From positions 79,396,350 to 79,460,349 of the forward strand of contig CM039183.1 of NCBI GenBank assembly GCA_008360975.2: a stretch of DNA of 64,000 bases, written 5' to 3'. A program made the translations under genes and the position numbers. Below are positions 61,501 to 64,000 of this stretch, piece after piece (the first letter of the stretch is position 1; every line of letters starts with the position of its first letter). Source of the stretch: Lichenostomus cassidix (lineage: Eukaryota > Chordata > Aves > Passeriformes > Meliphagidae). The notes under the pieces are model-generated. The model saw only the letters and a list, made by a program, of their open reading frames with translations, was not told where the DNA came from and made no database searches.

Positions 61501-64000
61501 GCAACAGTCTGCAAAAGCTAGGACCACCAACTATGTTGTTTCTGCTGCATGTCTGCTCTAACCAAATCACTGCTGCTTTTTATAAGTCAAATGTTACTGA
61601 GATGACCGAGAACATTATTTAGTAAGCACAGGTCTGTGCTGTTCATCACCCAACAATCTGTGCTTGATTTGCAGTACACCCCTATCTAGTTTCCTTGGGG
61701 AATGTCTTGACATATTGAAACCATATTTTGTTGCTTTTCACATTTTCTCAGCCCTTCAACTCTTGTTATGAAAATTCTAACCATCATTTCCAGTTACTTA
61801 TGAAAACCCCAAACCTTATGACAAAGCATCATTTCAGCTTGCCCTAAACAAAAAGTTTACAATTTAAAAAACACTTAATTATATTGCAAAAGTTTTCCAT
61901 TGTTGGAGCCTATATTTTGCTGGACCAGACTCTTTCCCGCTTACAGAAATCTTAGTATCTTGCTTTTAAGGGCTTATACTATTTCAAACTCTTTTAGGTT
62001 TGTTCTTTAAACATGATAAAGAGGACAAGATGTCAGTCTTCAAAAAAATTAAATTTAATTTCTTATGAGTGTTAAGTATACAACATATTGATTAGGGGTA
62101 TGATAGAAGTCTAAAAATTATGAAATTTCAAGAAAAAAAAAAGTATACTATTGTAATGCAGAAGTAATGGCTCTTTCTGGAACATTCATCAAGAGATCAG
62201 TATCTTACTAGGATGACGGTGATTCAAGAGTGGAAATGTTGGCCGTGTTCTTAATGCACATCATCAGGTGTGGTAATAAAAAGTGACTTGTCAAACCATT
62301 TGCCACTAAGTCTCTCGGGTTCAGACTACTGTTCCAGCTTTGGACATGAGTCTGAGCAATTTGGCCTGTCCTGCACACTGCCTTCTCTGCAGCCACAGAA
62401 CCGGGTACTGGTATCTTTTCAGTCTTTCAGATCTCTATTCGAAATCCCCTTCACTGGCTTCCCTGGTTCCTCTCCTGGATGGGCATATTTCTCCAGCAGC
62501 TGGTGTGTTTTCTTTAAAAGGGGTCCAGATTTTTGAGTTCATAGGAATGTCATGGGTCAGTGCTTAAGGCTTTGAATTTTACAGCAGGTTTTGCACAGCT
62601 TTAGCTGACAGTAGCAGAGAATTTTGAAAAAGGGTTATACTGGGTTGGATTCTGCAGAGATTTGCTACTTCCCTGGAAGTAACACTGAAACACTGAAGAG
62701 CTGGAGTTACATGGGAAAGACTGTGGGATGAAGATGGCAACTAAAGATGTGAAGGTTCAACAGTTTTGGAGAGCCTGAGCTTTAATAATCTCATCTTGCT
62801 AGCTTTTCATATCTCTGAAAAGCAAAGGACTCCTGCCTCTGTCTCTGTGTATGAGCTTGGTGTACCATACCTCTGAAATATGTCTCTTCCTTACGAAACA
62901 AAACCATAATATATTAAATATTTTTGACATTGTAGGCCATGGGTTTCAATGTCATCCATGTTACTGGAGGGCACCAGTGTCATTTTTGCTCCTGGAACAA
63001 CTATGCTTTCATTCCCTTAACAGGGAGCTTTTATAGGATTTTTTTCACATGCTTCCCACTCATTTTTTCTCAATGGTCTATCCAGATAAATTATTCAAAG
63101 GGCTTTGGCTGTAGGCTACTGTAGCCTTTTCTTGGTGTGGTGTTGCTAAAACACATCATGCAGTCCCTCAGGACACTTTCATGTGCCCACTGTATGCAAA
63201 GACCTTTATTTAGCCTTTAAAAAGCCACTTGCACAATTCTGCAACCAAGGTCTGAATACATGTGTCTCAATAGCTTTTATTTGAACAAAGCATGTGTGTA
63301 GGCAGAGCAGGTTTTGTACAAAAATAAGTCAATAAATAATATTTGCAGATGTCTCTCAACCTAGCAAAAGTTATCACTAGAAATCAGCACCCACTTTCTA
63401 ATGAGATCCATTTATTTATGAGAACTGCTAGTAAAATGTCAGAAAAATATCCGGGTGATTGCTCAGCTGACTTGGAAATTCATTTGAGCTGGTTAGCAGG
63501 AAAATTTTAGCTAACACCAAGTGTGATGCAACATGAACACTTTTTGGGTTTAAATCCTTGTGCTTGTTTGCTTAGTGAAAAAGTTTCTACCAGCTGGAAT
63601 GATTGTTCTTTCAGGGCCTTAAATCAAACATACCTGGAGGCCTCAAGATGAGAAAACTAAATATTTGAAAAAAACCTGTCTGTTTGCAAGGTTCTTCTTA
63701 GCCTGGTTCCTCTCTGACACTTTCATTTTCCCCTTTAGAAACTTAAAAGGAATATGCAGAGATCCTGGACACATAAAACCAATATTAAAAAAGTTAAGAA
63801 GCAGAGCTTGTGAGTTGTGGGAGGAGGTCATAAGCAAGAACAGGGTAGCCTTTCAAGGGTGTTTTAACCTTTACATGTGCTTGACTGCTTTAAGCTCATC
63901 CTGTTTGGTAAAAAGAACAAAAATTAAAGTAAACCAGAAGGGAAAAAATTTTATTGCATTGACTAAAAAGGTTTAACAAGCATTGTTCATAAAATGCCTT

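Larger units (their letters stand above)
49944..64000. other. Non-coding or upstream introns; no confident gene
   Basis: Apart from the cluster of minus-strand frames at 52.4-54.8 kb, this is AT-rich sequence with homopolymers, the AAAAGGAGGCAC pair and the 50-base duplication at 58.5 kb. A splice-like acceptor at 60.36 kb (minus, TATTCTGCAG) lacks a good donor. No promoter or CpG-rich start region was seen. Confidence 0.5.

Noticed and set aside
1..64000. Prokaryotic-type systems: CRISPR arrays, operons, phage or defence genes, riboswitches
   Set aside because: The DNA is vertebrate nuclear sequence. No regularly spaced repeats, ribosome binding sites or dense coding were seen.

Overview
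The window looks like AT-rich nuclear DNA of a bird. The clearest evidence is three truncated CR1 LINE copies with the avian CR1 3' end, including degenerate copies of the ATTCTATG-type octamer. An LTR-like block near 4.8-5.1 kb resembles LTRs of passerine endogenous retroviruses from memory, so a songbird is my best guess, but that step is inference. There are no bacterial operons, ribosome binding sites, CRISPR arrays, rRNA or tRNA genes, and I see no CpG-island promoter.

Most of the 64 kb is intronic or intergenic sequence, and most open frames look like chance. One exception stands out. On the minus strand between about 49.9 kb and 21.7 kb, and possibly down to 16.0 kb, there is a series of short protein-like open frames. 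Most begin at a plausible acceptor AG and end at a plausible GT donor. In transcription order they are 49943-49734, 47230-47138, 42076-41968, 35405-35099, 29600-29459, 24380-24118, 24023-23901 (not terminated by a clear donor), 22080-21729 and perhaps 16212-16053. Reading phases agree at the six successive junctions from 49.7 to 24.0 kb. The best-supported pieces are 42076-41968 (good acceptor and a GTAAGT donor), 22080-21729 (116 complete open codons, GTAAGA donor), 35405-35099 (102 complete codons) and 24380-24118. I could not match the protein to a family I can name, so it is given without a gene symbol as a candidate unannotated or fast-evolving multi-exon gene, or a decayed one. I chose the boundaries by eye, so the phase agreement is weaker evidence than it first appears.

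Layout: 1-16 kb holds an LTR-like remnant and simple repeats, including an AATAT-type array at 10.77-10.84 kb. 16-24.4 kb holds the downstream candidate exons. 24.4-42 kb holds long putative introns with all three CR1 copies, every one on the minus strand. 42-50 kb holds the upstream candidate exons and a small dyad-rich element at 46.25-46.37 kb. 50-64 kb is mostly featureless, with a cluster of minus-strand open frames at 52.4-54.8 kb that may contain further exons, and two short segmental tandem duplications (49.5 and 58.5 kb).
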